A stretch of DNA of 64,000 nt, from NCBI GenBank assembly GCA_028095005.1, contig CM051459.1, forward strand, positions 20,384,699 through 20,448,698, given 5' to 3'. The stretch is from Rhynchospora pubera. Its lineage: Eukaryota > Streptophyta > Magnoliopsida > Poales > Cyperaceae. The notes under the pieces were generated by a model. It searched no databases. It was not told the DNA's origin and worked only from the letters and a program-made list of their open reading frames with translations. Positions 12,711 through 26,207 of this stretch are shown piece after piece (position 1 is the first letter of the stretch; every line of letters starts with the position of its first letter). A program made the translations under genes and the position numbers.

Positions 12711-13625
12711 TATTTGACTCTAATGCAGTAATATTATGTTTTTTTTACCCTCAAGTATGGCAGTAATTAAGTTAATTACTTAATATTATTCAGCTAATCA
12801 TAAAAGATGTTTATTTTCTCGTTGAGACTTTATATCTAAACTAATATAATAAATTGGATCCGGAAGAATCGTGTCACGTTAATTTAGGAGGAATAAAACT
12901 AGTAAGTGAAGAAAACGCACAGACAAAGATTGCTAGCCTGTCATGGACCAACCCACTCTAGTTTAGGAAATTGACAATGGTCTTTCTGTTTTGAGCATTG
13001 TTTCAGCTATTAAAGTTTCTCGGTATAAGCATTGTTGCGGCTACAATGAGTTCTTTTTCTAGGGATAAGAATGGGTGCTCTATTCTAAAGTTATTGCGTG
13101 CCCGTCATCGCAGCTATAGGTGCACGCCATAACACCTTGCTACTCCAAAATATTTCAACTTGTTTCAAAATTGGATCAGTCCGTGCTAGATGAAATACCC
13201 AAAAAGTTTCTAACTAAACCCCATAGTACATCTATGAACTCTGACAGTCAACAGGGATATCAAGTTCTCTTATTTTTCCCTAATATATTTTTGATAAAAT
13301 ATAAATTAGACCTAGCTAGGTTGATACGAAATTGGAGTTACCAGTTTTCTTATTTATTTTGATTTATTCAGTTAATTTGAACAAGAAAATCAGTAAGGTT
13401 TGTACAACAATTATACAAATTAATAAGATCAGAGAAAAAAATATATTATGATATGAATTTTAAATACTTTGACTTATTTTTTCTTATGATATGGATATAT
13501 TTATTCTGTTATCTGATAGCATACATACAATTCAGAAAATCCTCAACTTGACAAAATTCTTGGTCCTGCTTTTATTTGTGCCAAAATTAAAACATCACTT
13601 TATTATTATTTTTTACTTTCAAAGC

Positions 13626-13771
13626 CTGCGTTTGGATTGTTGGAAGAAGGAAGAAGAAGAAAAAAAAAAATTATAAACAATCCAAATTCTTCACAAAGTT
13701 ACACACTTCCCAATACTTCTTCCCACTTCTTCCCTTCTTCCCTTCTTCCCACACCTATCCAAACGCACCCA
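13626..13771. mobile_element. MITE with GTTTGGAT-type ends (family 1)
   Basis: Left end gcgtttggattgttgg and right end ctatccaaacgc are inverted repeats. The interior carries the ttacacacttcccaat block that recurs in other copies near 15330, 44980 and 61670. It has no coding capacity. I could not fix the superfamily from a target duplication. Confidence 0.5.
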
Positions 13772-13786
13772 AACTGAAGACACTAA

Positions 13787-13966
13787 GGCCCTGATCAAAA
13801 TGTTTTTTATGTAGGATTTCATTTGAATTGATTTTTTGGGATCTTGTTGGATCTAGTTACATGAAAATCCCAACTAAATGACATCAAATCCATTCATTTT
13901 GATCAAAAAATTTCTAATGAAATGAAATCCCACATTTAAAAAAAAAGAGAGATTTTGATCAAGGCC
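13787..13966. mobile_element. Tourist-like (PIF/Harbinger) MITE, 180 bp
   Basis: Terminal inverted repeats ggccctgatcaaaat and attttgatcaaggcc are flanked by the 3-bp duplication taa (13784-13786 and 13967-13969). Size, ends and TWA-type target site fit a Tourist-like MITE. A related 450-bp element is at 55887-56336. Confidence 0.75.
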
Positions 13967-14814
13967 TAATATACCTGCTCACACAACAGTACTCTGGAGT
14001 TATAAGAAAAATTGAGTTTATTAATTGCTAGTAATAGTACCTATGATCAGAGCAATACACCCTTTTCAACAGACTTGGGTGTGCTGCTTCTTATTTGGCA
14101 AGTAAAGAAATAAAAATTGAAATTTTTTATTTTGCTTCTTCTTTCAATGAACATTTGGTTTTTGTAATGAGAACTTTAGTGAACCTTTTGTTATAATTAA
14201 TTGTGCTATTGAGGACAAATAAAAGGGGTACCATTGCTTTTCAATTTGTCAACCATAAATGGTGAACTATAATTAATCTTAAACCAACGGTAATATGAAC
14301 TTTATAGGTTGAGGCCTGCCAAGAGAATCCGAAGTTCCTTTACTGGACCATCTGCCAGTCCCTTAGAAAGAATTTAGCGCTCTCTCTCTCTCTCTCTCTA
14401 CCAACGTAAGGAAAGTGATTCGCAATTAATAGTTGTCGGTTTTTACTTTTCCATTCCAAAAAATACTCTCATCAACTGGAAGTTCGTAGGTGGTGCTGCT
14501 CATGAGCTCATCTAATCATCTACTCGGGAAGTTTCAAAAAAAAAAAAAAAAATCATCTACTCGGGACCATTCTACCAATCCCTATGAATTTTGTGGGCCC
14601 TCCAACTATGTGACCCAAATCGCCTAAATAATATCTTAATTAAAAAATTAAAGAACAACAAATTTTTTATTTTAATCTTATATTATACGTAACCAGCGAA
14701 CATACTTGTCCGAAATACTGGTTTTAATACGTTTTCAATTTCAATAAAATCTAGAGCCTGAGAAATGATCTTATTACCCTCTCCATTTAGTATTATACAA
14801 ACTCAAAATTACCA

Positions 14815-14815
14815 A

Positions 14816-14853
<38 letters not shown>
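14815..14853. repeat. (AAT)n microsatellite
   Basis: About thirteen uninterrupted trinucleotide units. Confidence 0.9.
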
Positions 14854-14855
<2 letters not shown>

Positions 14856-15257
14856 TTGTTGAGTACACAAATTTGAGTAACATGTGAACAACAATGATGA
14901 TTTTCATGTCCACTCGATCAATCCAATTATCCAAACCTCTCAATATGGTGTAATATCAAAATATGGTATATATTTCTAAAATATTATACCTTGAGTGAGT
15001 TATACGGTTTGCGTGTTGAACATTCTTAGGAAGGTAAAAAAAAAAAAGAGCTACATTTAGAATTATAAATATAAATATATTTGTACTATTCAGAGGATTC
15101 TTTTTCCAATCCAGGAAGTATAACTTGGTTAGTTAATTACTTATTTTTTTTATTAATTATGAAATTAAATCCTAATTAATACATAATTAATCTTAATCAC
15201 AATCATCCGGATCGGAAATTGGCAACTCTATATCATAAAAAGGAATGCATCATGAAG

Positions 15258-15445
15258 TCTCCGTTTGGATGCGTTGAGAATAAGGTAGGAAGAAATAAGA
15301 AGGGAAGAAATTTATTGGAAAATGGTAAATTTATTGGGAAGTGTGTAACTTTTGTGAAGAGTTTGGATGGTTAGAAATAAATTTATTGATAAAAAATGGT
15401 TATTCCTTATTCCTTATTCCGGGAAGAAACCATCCAAACGGAGCC
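15258..15445. mobile_element. MITE with GTTTGGAT-type ends (family 1), second copy
   Basis: Ends tctccgtttggatg and catccaaacggagcc are inverted repeats. The interior has aagggaagaaa and ttgggaagtgtgtaac, the reverse complement of blocks in the copy at 13626-13771. No coding capacity. Confidence 0.6.
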
Positions 15446-17279
15446 GAAGACATGCCAGTTTTTTATTTAGGTAATTTGAAAACTCGTTTCTAAATAAGAA
15501 GCATCTAGCAAACCGTGGTTCATTTAAATGTTACGGCTATAATTTTGTCCCTCCACTATTATTCATTATTGCATAAAAAAATTCAAAAAGAAAATTCCTA
15601 AAAGAAACATGCAATATTACAGTACTTAAATGAGATTATTAAAAACAAAATCTAAAACTTATTATTTCAAATAATATTTTCAGATTATCGAAATTAAAAA
15701 AAAAATCATATAGATATTTTGCATTAACCATATGAAAACTCTGAGCCTTTTTTTTTTTTTGGCAGTAACTTTCAGTTGAGTTAACTTGGATAAGGGTTTT
15801 TTTAGGCTCATTCTGATACATTGCAATAATGCAGTGACATAGAGCGCAGTGACAAAACTATGTTGAGTGCACGATACGATAACTATTTTCTTTTCCTAGG
15901 AAATGTAATTGGCAGAATTTTGACGCCCTGCTGTGACGCTATCACAAACTCATTTTTTTATAACAGGAATCATTCATCTTCACAAAAAATAACAGGTATC
16001 ATTCAAAAGGCCGAAACAATTTTTAGATGAAGCAATATCACCTACTATGTTTTATTTCCCACAAAACGCATAGATCGGTTACTTTTTGCTTATGTAATGT
16101 ACAACTAAAAAAGATTAAAAAAAAAAGAGGATTTGGATTAATGGAGTAATGACCTCAACAAAATTTATACTCTAACCCTAGCTTATTGGAAACATCGTCA
16201 GATATTTCCATTTTATTATTTTTTTTGAAAAAATGGTTAGTGCTATTAATCAACTATCTAGCATTGGATGTTTGCTTTAGTTATAAGTTTAAACTTGGTC
16301 CATCCCGTGTCAACCAGTTGCTCTTGCTCACGATTCACGATAGTATCTCTGTTTACATCAAAACCCAAAGAAATATAATTATATGGAAGGACTTGGTCAT
16401 ACCTCTATTAATTCTTCATTTGATTTCATCAAACGAGTAGCTGTCTGGTCTCGATAATTAATTAAGTTGCTATTTTGTTACTCTAATTTTCTTTTGTAAG
16501 CTTTTATGAGAAAGGTCCAAGTTGATGCTACCTATTAATTATGTAGATGAAAAAATAGATGGCAGAGCTGCGACGTGAAATACGTAGATTGAATTGTATT
16601 TGTCAATTTATGATAATACCGACGAAAATGACCATGATGTGCAAATTAGATTTGCCGATATAAAGGAATTTTTCAACGCGAATATGACCCGTCGATTTGA
16701 TATAGTCGAAATCAGGAAAAAAAAATTATATAATTTTCTTTGGAAGAATAACTGAGGAAACGAAGTCGTAATGCGACAATTAACAATAGGTGGCCACTAC
16801 CATTTTTTTTTTTAGAGAATATGCCACTACATTTTTAAACGCTTGCTGACATGATGTTTATATGATTTGTATTGGAGTTAAATGTTCTGAATATACCTTT
16901 GTTTTAGTAACAAACAAAGATCTCACAAAACATTTGAACTTACATACGGCCATACAACTTACCAATATTCAAACATATGGAAGAGATTTTAATAACGAAT
17001 AACGCAACAAGATCTCTAGAAGTAGTATGTACACTTACAAATCAATTCCTGATCCTAAGGTCATGGGCCTCTCGGTAGCAATTACATCACACCACAAAAA
17101 CAATCCACAAAAAAAAGAAAAAAAAAATGAAACAAACCAAACAAAACCAATGAATAATTAAACTAGAAACATGGCATACTAGCCAATCAGCATGTAATGG
17201 GTCTACTGTGGAGCTAAGATCTAGATTAGATTTACAAAAGAATCAAAATGGAAGAAGAGGGATCAAAGACAATATATAA
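15446..17279. other. Intergenic region downstream of the PPPDE gene
   Basis: AT-rich DNA with short homopolymer runs. I see no exon-like segment, no RNA gene and no element with defined ends. Confidence 0.4.
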
Positions 17280-20200
17280 TCAGCTATCTTTTTCTGAACT
17301 CATAACTCTTGGCGGTGTCATTTCACTGTTCGGAGGTGTTGTCAGGAGTTGGTGGTCAAGTTCTTCAAGACTACTTTCGGCTTCTATTGAAGCAAGGATC
17401 TCCATCTCATCACCATCTGGATGAGGAGAATTTTAGGTCACAAGAATGAAAAAAAAAGCTTGACAGAGTCACTATCACGCTTCTTAAGAAAAAAAAAAAA
17501 AGAATCAGAGGAATAAAGACTGAAAATCTAGCAAACCACCACAATTAAAGACATCATTTTGCGAAGTTAAAAAAAACTTAAAAAGGAGTTACCTGAGAGA
17601 GGTGGCTGTGTTGTTAGGTCTCCCACCGCATTGACCTTGATGCTATCTGGCAAGATGCAACTGCAGAAGGACCCTGAACAATAAATGTTTCTATGGATAA
17701 GTGACAAAAAAAGCAGCAATTTATTTTGAGTAAAAGAGCAAATGTAGAAAATCTCACAAGCATTTAAATGTTCGTCCACATGCCGACTTTATTATGGTAA
17801 ACTATGCAGTCAACTTCATTAAGTCAAAATGAATGAGATCCAGGGGCAGAGACAATAGGGGGGCTACATAGGGCTTTGACCCCACTGTGCTCCAAAAAGT
17901 TTACAATTTTCTATATATTGCCCCCTTAATTAATCATGAACTATTTGATTTAGGAAGAACTATTCTCCTTCACAAATAAGTTTCCATTTAATTGTTCAAT
18001 CTTCAAAAATTTTCCCCCCTAGCAAAATTGAAAAAAGATATATACAAACCCAATTTGGCGAGGCGGTTGACCCATCGAGGAATTCGCTTCCCAGTGAGGC
18101 GTTTGCTGAGATCATCGGTGAAGTGATTACAGTTTTTAAAGATCAAATGATATGTGTCCCCATGGTAGCCCTCTGCAAGGTCCTCCAGGAAGACTCGAAA
18201 CTCCAATCGTGACATCTCAGTTGTCCCTAGCCACATGGACCGCCTGAAGGCAAACCCGGGGCAGTTCTGTGGCTCCACCTCAAATACCCCACTTGTTGGG
18301 TACTCATGTGCTCCATATCCATACTCCATTCCATGTGCTGTTGTTTAAAGTCATTTTAAATGTAGGTATTATTACTTTCACAAATAACATTGTTCATATC
18401 ATAATATATTTGGTGGAGACTACAGTTCAATGCAAAGCAATGATAAGTAGGTGAGGTGGCTACAGATCATGATTGTAGAGTTATGACAGCTAATCCGAAA
18501 CCATGCAATGTGATTTTCATATCAAAATCTAGTTTGAAACTGAGGAATCTAAGTTTTTCAGTTCTTCTACTCTTTTTGATATGAGGAAAACCATTGATTC
18601 TGAAAATTTTGGACTGCGCAATATCAGCACTTTCTCTCCAAGTCTAATAAAGTAGTAAACTGGATGTAGAAAACTATAACAATTGATTCACAACAAAGGT
18701 TGAGCGGTTTGGGTAGGCCCTTTGAAGCTCAAGATTGAATTTGGTAGCCAGTAGGTACTACTCATCTTTTTCTTTTTTGTATTAATGAATTTGGTAACAG
18801 GTTCTTTGCCTTTGTAGTAGGATAGAAGTTCATACATATCATTCTCCTTTCAAAATGATCCTTAATCCTCAACTTCCTATTACGGGTACCAGGACAAAAA
18901 TTGATACTATGCTTATATAAAAATTTTCGCTTGCATTCAGGGTACAATTGACCATCCATTAAATGCATATGAGGTTTCAATTAGCATCAGCTATCCCACA
19001 AGTTTGCATTTATGACGACCACTTCACTTCAAATTTTTCTGCACTTAACCCTCAACTATGGAATAACATGACCACAACTATACTCGTGTTAGCTTTTGAA
19101 AATGGTGCAATCTGACTAACAACATATTGTTTAAATCAGAGTATTTATAACTACTGATTGTATAATGCCAAAACAATGACTCATAATGCAGAGGTTTCAA
19201 AAGAAGTAAATTGGATAATAATAATATTGAACCGTCCAAACATATTTGAACTGTGATACTCACCCAGTAAATTTAATTCTTATGGTGCTAATTAAAACGA
19301 ATGCTCTGGTAAAAAAATAATGCTACAATTTTTGTTCAATTACGAGAGAAAAAGTAATTAATTTAAAAAATGTAAAAATATGTCCAGGAGCAGACATAAA
19401 ATTTTTGTCAGGTTTTCTTACTTTTCTTAATAATATACTCATGTTTTTTCCCAAAGAAATACCAACAAAAATTGGAATAACTATTTTAAAATTTCAGTTA
19501 TTTCAAAAAATGCATATCTATAATACTTGTAGAATTCATTACATTACTTCAACATGAGTGGAGAAAATAAATTAGGGGATATTCTAATCCTGCCATGATG
19601 TAACCTGGGAGTCAGAGACTAATGAAAAATTCTCTTTCAATCGCTTCTTTTATATTTGGGTTTTATAATTTACATCATCTAAATATAGCGTATATCAATA
19701 TGCAACCAACTTGGGATTAGTTCTGTCATCTTTGAAAGATGTTAAAGCCAAAAAAAAACGTTAGAATTTGAATCATTGATGGAATGATTCCTGGAATGGG
19801 CCAAATTCGATAAATACCCAAGCTAATCAATGAAAACTTAGAAAAGTATATCAACGATTTTAAATTTTATTTTGACAATCTCATCAAAGTTACCTAATGG
19901 ATGTAACAAAAAAAATAGATGCATACTAAAATATTTTTTGAAGGTGGGCTGGTAATTTCATTCCACTTTTGTTTTGCAAGTGGGAAACTGAGGCGATGGT
20001 CATAAAACCCGTAGTTTGAGGGGTTGGAGTAGGTCGGGGGTTATTCTCAAACTTAGAAGCACAGAGGGTGCAATAATGCACAAATCTGTGATGAAATATG
20101 GCATTTCCAAAATAAGAAACAACAAAGTATGTTTATTTCTTATCATCAGACCCAGAGACTGGTTTAAATGAAACTGTCATGCATAAACATCAGTAAAGAT

Positions 20201-20809
20201 TGCCCCAAGAGCCTTAAAAATTTGTAAGAAGGCATATGATTTTCATTCTTAAATCTTAATTCAGTTTTCCCAACAACAGCACCCTTGTTCCAATTATGAT
20301 TCCTATTCTCATTCTATGCAAATCATAATTCTACAGAATGAGTGTTCACACAGGCTACTGGAATAGAATCAAATTCTGGTTCAGATTTGGTATTCTTATT
20401 CTAATTCTAGACAAAGCCACATAAACAGTGAATTACAATCCCACTACAATTAGACATAGAAGTTAGAACAATACATAACATACAGATGCAATTTCCAGTT
20501 GTGTCTATCCAACAAAAACTAGAAAATTTATTCTAAACCCTCTATATGAAAATAGAAAGGCAAAAACAGAAAGAGAAAAGGGTAGAAGAGGTGAGAAATG
20601 GTTAAATTGTTACCTTGAATGCCCGAATGGTAAATCCCAAGGCCAAACCAGTAGAGATACTTGTTAATTGGAGAAATATCATACACATTGAGATAGATTG
20701 GCGTCTTCTGCGCCGCCTCTGCTCCTCCTCCAGCGCTCTCTCCTTGTTTCTTCTCTTTCTTCTCGACTAACTCCTTAGTCGAAAAAGACTTAGCTAGCTT
20801 CAAAAACAT
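17280..20809 (-). CDS. PPPDE/DeSI-type deubiquitinase-deSUMOylase family protein, complete 4-exon gene
   Basis: Exons in order of transcription: 20809-20614, 18337-18050, 17673-17593, 17416-17280. They total 702 nt, 233 aa plus stop, all GT-AG with consistent phases. The PPPDE fold is a papain-like cysteine isopeptidase with a His-Cys pair. Here IYHSGIQ provides His61 and KNCNHF provides Cys135. Between them lie NVYDISPIN, FGAHEYPTSG-like wording (YGAHEYPTSGVFEVEP) and MWLGTTEM. The N-terminal 35 residues are lysine-rich and low complexity, and the C-terminal tail after RLTGKRIPRWVNRL is acidic/Ser-rich and probably disordered. From family knowledge such proteins act in the cytosol/nucleus on ubiquitin-like conjugates; the substrate cannot be read from sequence. 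The first intron (18338-20613) is 2.3 kb and holds a degraded hAT-like fragment nowhere near a splice site. The start is the first ATG in frame of exon 1. Confidence 0.9.
17841..17935. mobile_element. Degraded hAT-like fragment in PPPDE intron 2
   Basis: A caggggcagag start and a run resembling ggggggctacatagggc recall the caggggcggag terminus seen intact at 44710. No matching opposite end is evident, so this is at most a truncated copy. Confidence 0.3.
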
Positions 20810-22740
20810 GTCGACACAACCCCCTTCAACTCATTTGCACAACCCAAGATGTAATTGGAGAGAGAGAGAGAGATCTGTTCTCTCTCGTCGGAGAAGAGAA
20901 GTTGAGTGGAGAGGAGGATAAGGAAGGAAATTAAGTTTTGTTTAATGTATTTTCTTTCAGGGTTTTCGTTCCTTGGAGCATTGAAGAGGGTCTGGAATTA
21001 GATCAAGTGGAAATTAATTTTGTATTAAATTAAATAGTATTTAATACTATTTAATGGTTATTTCTCTTTCGGGGACTCGAGCTCAGCCCCGTGGAGGGAA
21101 AGGGAAGGGGAAAGGCAAGCAATAGCTTTTCGTGAAGCTAGGGAGACAAAGTGATCTAATTCTCTCCAGTTAATGTAAACTGTAAGACACCAGGAAATGT
21201 TTGTGGTGTTTGTATGAAGAAAGAATTCTTTCAAGGATCCCTCTGTTTCAGTCTTGAGAAAGGAGAGGAAAGGAGAAAAGTGGCAAAAGTTGGAAGAAAG
21301 CGACTGGAAAGAGTAAGCACATCAAGTTTTTCTTTTCTTTGTTTTTTCCACAGAGCACTCCAAATTATTATCTCCTTATTATCTTTTCAGGGGCGAGTTT
21401 TCTTTTGGTCCTTCTGAAAGTTCATATTTATGATTGGAGTATGCAGTCCACTGTTTACTTGTTACTGATGTTTTTATATCGCTAAAGAGATCAGGATTGC
21501 ACCTATAACACCTGATTTTTATATCTCTAAAGTTAAAACAGTGCATCAATTCTGTACGAAGCTCTTTAGAGTTTGTTTGTGTGCACTGAAAAATTATGGC
21601 ATAGCAATGCCAATCCATTCAAATGGGCAATTTTATATTTTAGATGTTTTTAGAAGGTTCCGATCGATGGCCTTTCCAAATTAAAATATATATTTCTTAG
21701 AGATTATTTTTATCAGATTGCCCAATAACTGCCAGAACCAATAACAAAGTGCTGTTCCAATTAAAAAAAATAACAAGATGGTGGTAAAATAGCTGTCATG
21801 AATTTTATAATCTACCAGGACAAGGGACAATCATACTTAATTTTGTTAATATCCGTCTCTAGATTGCCAGATTGGCATCTCCATATTCCATTCTTTGCAA
21901 GAAAAAAAGATATTCATTATATTTGTTTATTCATTAAATTTTATTTTCCATCCTAACTTATTGCAATTTTAGTTTGTTCTGATCAGATTATCCTCTTCAT
22001 AAAGAGATGACTCATTAAAAAAAATTTATTGAAGGAATTATTTAGATTCCTACTGACATTGACATTTTATTACAAGATATGATTCGGACAATATAGAGAA
22101 AAACTAGGTGTTTTGGATATAAATTTATCCACAATTTTTTATGCCGTATGTACTGAACAAGGGCAAAGCTTAATGACCATAAAATAATTTATCCAAAAGG
22201 ACAAGAATAGTTTGTGTAGGTGTATGTTTGCATAAAAAAAAAAATTTCTACAATGAAGATATTTAAACTTTGCAGTGACTATCTCCACATACTACTTATA
22301 TTGCCTCTCGTGCATCTTAGAATGATTTATTCTTTCTTGAATACAAAATAAAAAAATAAATACAAGTTCATTTCAGTTGAAAGATTTAATGCTAGTTGTA
22401 AAACATATTATTTTGAAGATAAATTGGGGATCGAGCCTCCCAACTTAGTTGTAAAACATATTATTAATCGCTATCATTAATTGTCTTCAACTGTTAGAGT
22501 TATTATCAACAATTTTTCAATTTTTACATTTGTCTGAACACAGTTACACAAATGATGCCTTGTTTTAATAGTAACACGCTGAATGAACACTTGAAGTCTT
22601 GAGATTTTAACTTCATTTTGCCAATCACCTAAAATTCATACATGTCTAAACTATTACGTTGAAGCCAAATAGATATTTGTTAATTAAAATGTACACATAT
22701 AAAAGTTGATAAAAAATATAGTTGGAGCGAAATTGAGGGT
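20810..22740. other. Intergenic region upstream of the PPPDE gene
   Basis: The first 130 bases include a GA-rich stretch (20860-20876) compatible with the PPPDE 5' UTR/promoter on the minus strand. The rest is AT-rich DNA in which I see no supported gene or repeat with ends. Confidence 0.4.
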
Positions 22741-23131
22741 TACTATAATGAGTATTTCCATACTTTTTTGATGCTATAGATGCCACAACTTATCTAATTC
22801 ATCAATATTTCAAAATTTCAAATTCAAACTGTTGATCTTGTTCAATTTAACAACCAATGCATTTTCATACAAATTTTATAAAATTAAGAGTTAAATTGGT
22901 ACTCAATCAAAAAGACACAAATGAACAGATGTGGTTAATTATGACATAGTAATTTTAATACGTCCATGCTTTGGTCATTTAATCGAGCATCAAAATAAAA
23001 TTTATATAAGAACACATCGCTCGTTACATTGAACAAATTTAATGGTTTAGATTCAAAATTTAAAATATTAATGAAATAGAAAAATTATGATACTTGTGGC
23101 ATCAATAAGTTGTGGCACTATAATATTCTTA
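22741..23131. mobile_element. Fold-back element D (atgccacaactta arms)
   Basis: Left-arm words gatgccacaactta, caaattcaaactgttgat and ttcaatttaacaaccaatgc reappear in reverse complement on the right (aataagttgtggcac, aatggtttagattcaaaat, cgctcgttacattgaac). The same arms, diverged, occur at 42142-42566 and 59969-60403, so these are members of one family. No coding capacity. Confidence 0.6.
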
Positions 23132-23674
23132 AATTGTAATATCTAATTTAATTTAACTTTAAGAGTTATGCTGAATGTGACGAATATCAAACAGTATTTT
23201 AAAAAAAAAACGATAAACAAAGAGAGAAGCATGGTATAGAAGCCGGGAAGCCATGCAATCAGAATGAATAACAAAAAAAAAAAAAAAAAAAAAGAATCAG
23301 AGGAATAAAGGTATGGACAATGTGACTTCTTAATTAAAAACCTACAAGCTTAGCGTTCTTTATATAGTAGAGTATATATATTTGATCAGGTGCAAACCTA
23401 GTCAAAATATAACCTTGTTTTACCTGATTTAATCTATCGTAGTAAAGCTAAGGGTCGAATCACAGGGACGGTTGAATTAGTTCTTACTTAAATTATCTTA
23501 TTTAATTAAACTTAGGGTATAAAAATAATTTATGGTTTAAGGAACAATTCTAAGAATTAAAATTTAAATTAAGAGAATAAATAGCTGGTTTAAATCTAAA
23601 TCTTACGGTTGACTTATCGATAAAGAGAAAGGTTTAGGGGTTAGGTCAAGGACTTCACCTATGTTGCAGGTTCC

Positions 23675-23708
23675 AAACGGTCCGTCTGATCTCTCAGACG
23701 GTTCGTTT
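23675..23708. repeat. Double-palindrome repeat, LTR copy 1
   Basis: Arms aaacggtccgtctga and tcagacggttcgttt pair around a 4-nt loop with 13 of 15 matches. The first arm is also nearly self-complementary. Confidence 0.85.
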
Positions 23709-24330
23709 GAACCTCGTGCTTGATGATTAATTAAAGGAGTTTAAGTTATTTCATATGCAGATTTATGGCTTAAACCTAATTCCCAGATTCTAACCATCGT
23801 TCAGATCTGGTAACTTAATTCAAGTCAGTTTATCGATTAAATCTCTAAGTTTGGTCATCACCAATACCTAAAGGCTTTAAAATCTATCTTTCATACAAAG
23901 GACATCTTATAACCATCGTTACAAGAAGGGTTCACCTATCGGTTACTCAATCCCGGTTTCATTCATCAATTACTTCCATCCTCAATTAAGCTTTTCATAA
24001 ATCAACTAGGGTATAGATTATTGCAATCAAATTAGACAAGGCCTTAATCTAATAGATTCTAATCAATTCTACCTAAGCAATTCATGAAAGAACATGGCAA
24101 TTAGAAGTCAAAAGATAGAAATCATATGAAAATATCAAAAGCTCCAACTAATCAAATCAAAAAGCAACAACATAAGTTAAGTTCCCTACCATTGCCCCTA
24201 ATAAACAACTTAGCCTATCATAGTATCAAACAGCATAAATAAGCAAGGTTTCTCCAAAATCATAGAGTTTAAAGAAAGATTACAACAAAATCAATCTTTT
24301 CTCCTTCTGTTTCTGCAACCTGGCGTCTTC

Positions 24331-24364
24331 AAACGGACCGTCTGATGAGTCAGACGGGTCGTTT
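24331..24364. repeat. Double-palindrome repeat, LTR copy 2
   Basis: Arms aaacggaccgtctga and tcagacgggtcgttt, loop tgag, 13 of 15 matches. Confidence 0.85.
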
Positions 24365-24573
24365 GGCTCTGATTTCTGCTAGGGTTTTGAAGCTTCTTCC
24401 TTCTTAATTCGACCGCCCATCTTCTGGCCTCTCCTCTCCTTTTATAACTTCAAATCCTTTCCAGAGTCGGTGGCAAAACTGTCAAGGATCGTGCCAAAGT
24501 GGGGAGAGTTGGAAATAGAAACGGTTTCTTCTGAAATAGGACCTGCCCTGAATAAATCGGTTCTGGAACAGCC

Positions 24574-24607
24574 AAACGGACCGTCTGAGGAGTCAGACGG
24601 GTCGTCT
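24574..24607. repeat. Double-palindrome repeat, LTR copy 3
   Basis: Arms aaacggaccgtctga and tcagacgggtcgtct, loop ggag. Confidence 0.85.
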
Positions 24608-24844
24608 GACGGCAGTCTGGGCTGGGCTGAAATGCTGACTGGGCCTATCTCGAATTATTCCATCTAAAGTCGCCATAAATCATCAGAAACAACAAAAATC
24701 ATCGCGGAGAACCTGTAAACATACGGAGCAATAGCAGTACCTAGCTTCTTCCTAAAATCAACGATTTATCATCAAAATATGCAATATTAAACCAAATAAT
24801 AGTCCTAATTAGGGTTGAAATGTATGCATGAAATCCGCCGATCA

Positions 24845-24858
24845 AAATCCCCCAAGCT
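24845..24858 (-). promoter_or_regulatory. Candidate polypurine tract of the retrotransposon
   Basis: On the coding strand the bases just before the 3' LTR read gcttgggggattt, a short purine-rich block directly abutting the LTR, as expected for the plus-strand primer. It is shorter than many plant PPTs. Confidence 0.6.
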
Positions 24859-26207
24859 TGAACCTTGCTTGTCCCCAAGCAAAACTTAGACTTTAGAAGA
24901 TCAAATTAGAGCTTAATTTAAGGTTTAACATTATTTTGATGATTCAAAGTAATCCTTGATAATTCCCTCGATTATGACTTGAACTACTTGGACAAAACAT
25001 TTTTCTTTCAAGTTTAAATTCAAAGTTGTCTCTTTAGTAAAATCAAATTTCTCTCTAAAACTGAACCTAAGTTAATGACAAATCCCTCTTCATATCTCAA
25101 CTTGGTTAATTTCAGATTTAGCAATTTGATTCAGGCTTGAAAATCTAAATTGATAATTAGTAAGAAGAAACTAACTCCAAACAATCAACTTGACAATAGG
25201 AACAATTAGTACAATCCTTTACTTTTGGTTATACACCACTTGGTTTTGAAAAGCTCAATGAAATTTGACTAAAGTGAGGCAAAAGAAAGGGTACAACTCC
25301 TCACCCGTCAACTTCAAGGTTTTAGGGTTAGCACTTTTAATTTTATCCCGGGGCTTAGGATGTTTTATCCCGCTGTGGAGAGGTCAGCCAAATTAGAGTG
25401 GATTTATTTATATTATTATTTTTTTTTTTTTTATATATCATAAGCCTTTCTGTTTCTACTTATGATTTATGGAATTCTTCTATCCACTCTAACCTATAAC
25501 TTACCGCATTGTCCATGGCAATGCAAGCTTTTTAGTTCCCCTTTTTCTTATGCCTTTATTTATATATATATGGTGCGTATTTTACATCTTCGACTTTTAA
25601 AAATTAAGAAAAACATGATGTATTTAGCCAAAACAAAGGGTCACTTAGAGGTTCCTAAGGTTAGTTGACTTGCTGGAATTTGTTCTTAGTCCTAATTACT
25701 CAATTTAGATTGACTCCCATAAAGAAATTGTTAAACTCAAAATTCAACCAAACCAAGATATCATCAAGTTTGCCATTCACTTAAGGTTAGCCTTTTTCAA
25801 GAAATTAATTTTCAAAAAGTTTTTCATTGTTTCAATGTGTCAAGTAGTTTATCAAGTTTTAACCTCAGATAAGTCATCAAGTATCACTTCGAATTATCCT
25901 AGATGCAAAGTTATATGAATTAACATGCATAACCCTAGATGATGCAATCTCAGGTTCTGCCAGTTCAGACGATCCGTCTGAGGATTCAGACGGTCCGTTT
26001 GATCTGCGACAGAACCAGGGGTAGAATGCAGGAATGCCATGAAGTCCTAGATAGAGTATATACAATCCACATATTTCGCAAAATTTAAAAATGTTCAGAT
26101 TTCTCTACTAATACCCCCCCAAGCTTAATCAATTGCATTGTCCCTAATGCATCAATCAATCAAAAGAAAAGTAAATAGGAGAGAAATTAGAAAATTTACC
26201 AACTTGC
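24859..26207 (-). other. Non-coding 3' spacer of the retrotransposon
   Basis: Between the second ORF and the 3' LTR there are 1.3 kb without coding potential on the element's strand. It contains one double-palindrome repeat (25967-26002). The function is unknown. Confidence 0.7.
25967..26002. repeat. Double-palindrome repeat, 3' spacer copy
   Basis: Halves cagacgatccgtctga and ttcagacggtccgttt separated by three bases. Confidence 0.85.

Larger units (their letters stand above)
23383..24844 (-). repeat. 3' LTR of the Athila-like element
   Basis: This is the left LTR on the plus strand and the 3' LTR with respect to the coding strand. It matches the other LTR position for position without gaps. 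Differences seen: the aaacttaggg/aaacctaggg site near 23512, the ttcgaccg/ttcggccg site near 24411, and ttagggtt/ttagagtt near 24813. It has three double-palindrome repeats. Confidence 0.96.

Noticed and set aside
5786..20809. Functional cluster of thioesterase and PPPDE peptidase genes
   Set aside because: The two genes are 6.5 kb apart with no shared pathway or promoter; plant neighbours are normally unrelated.
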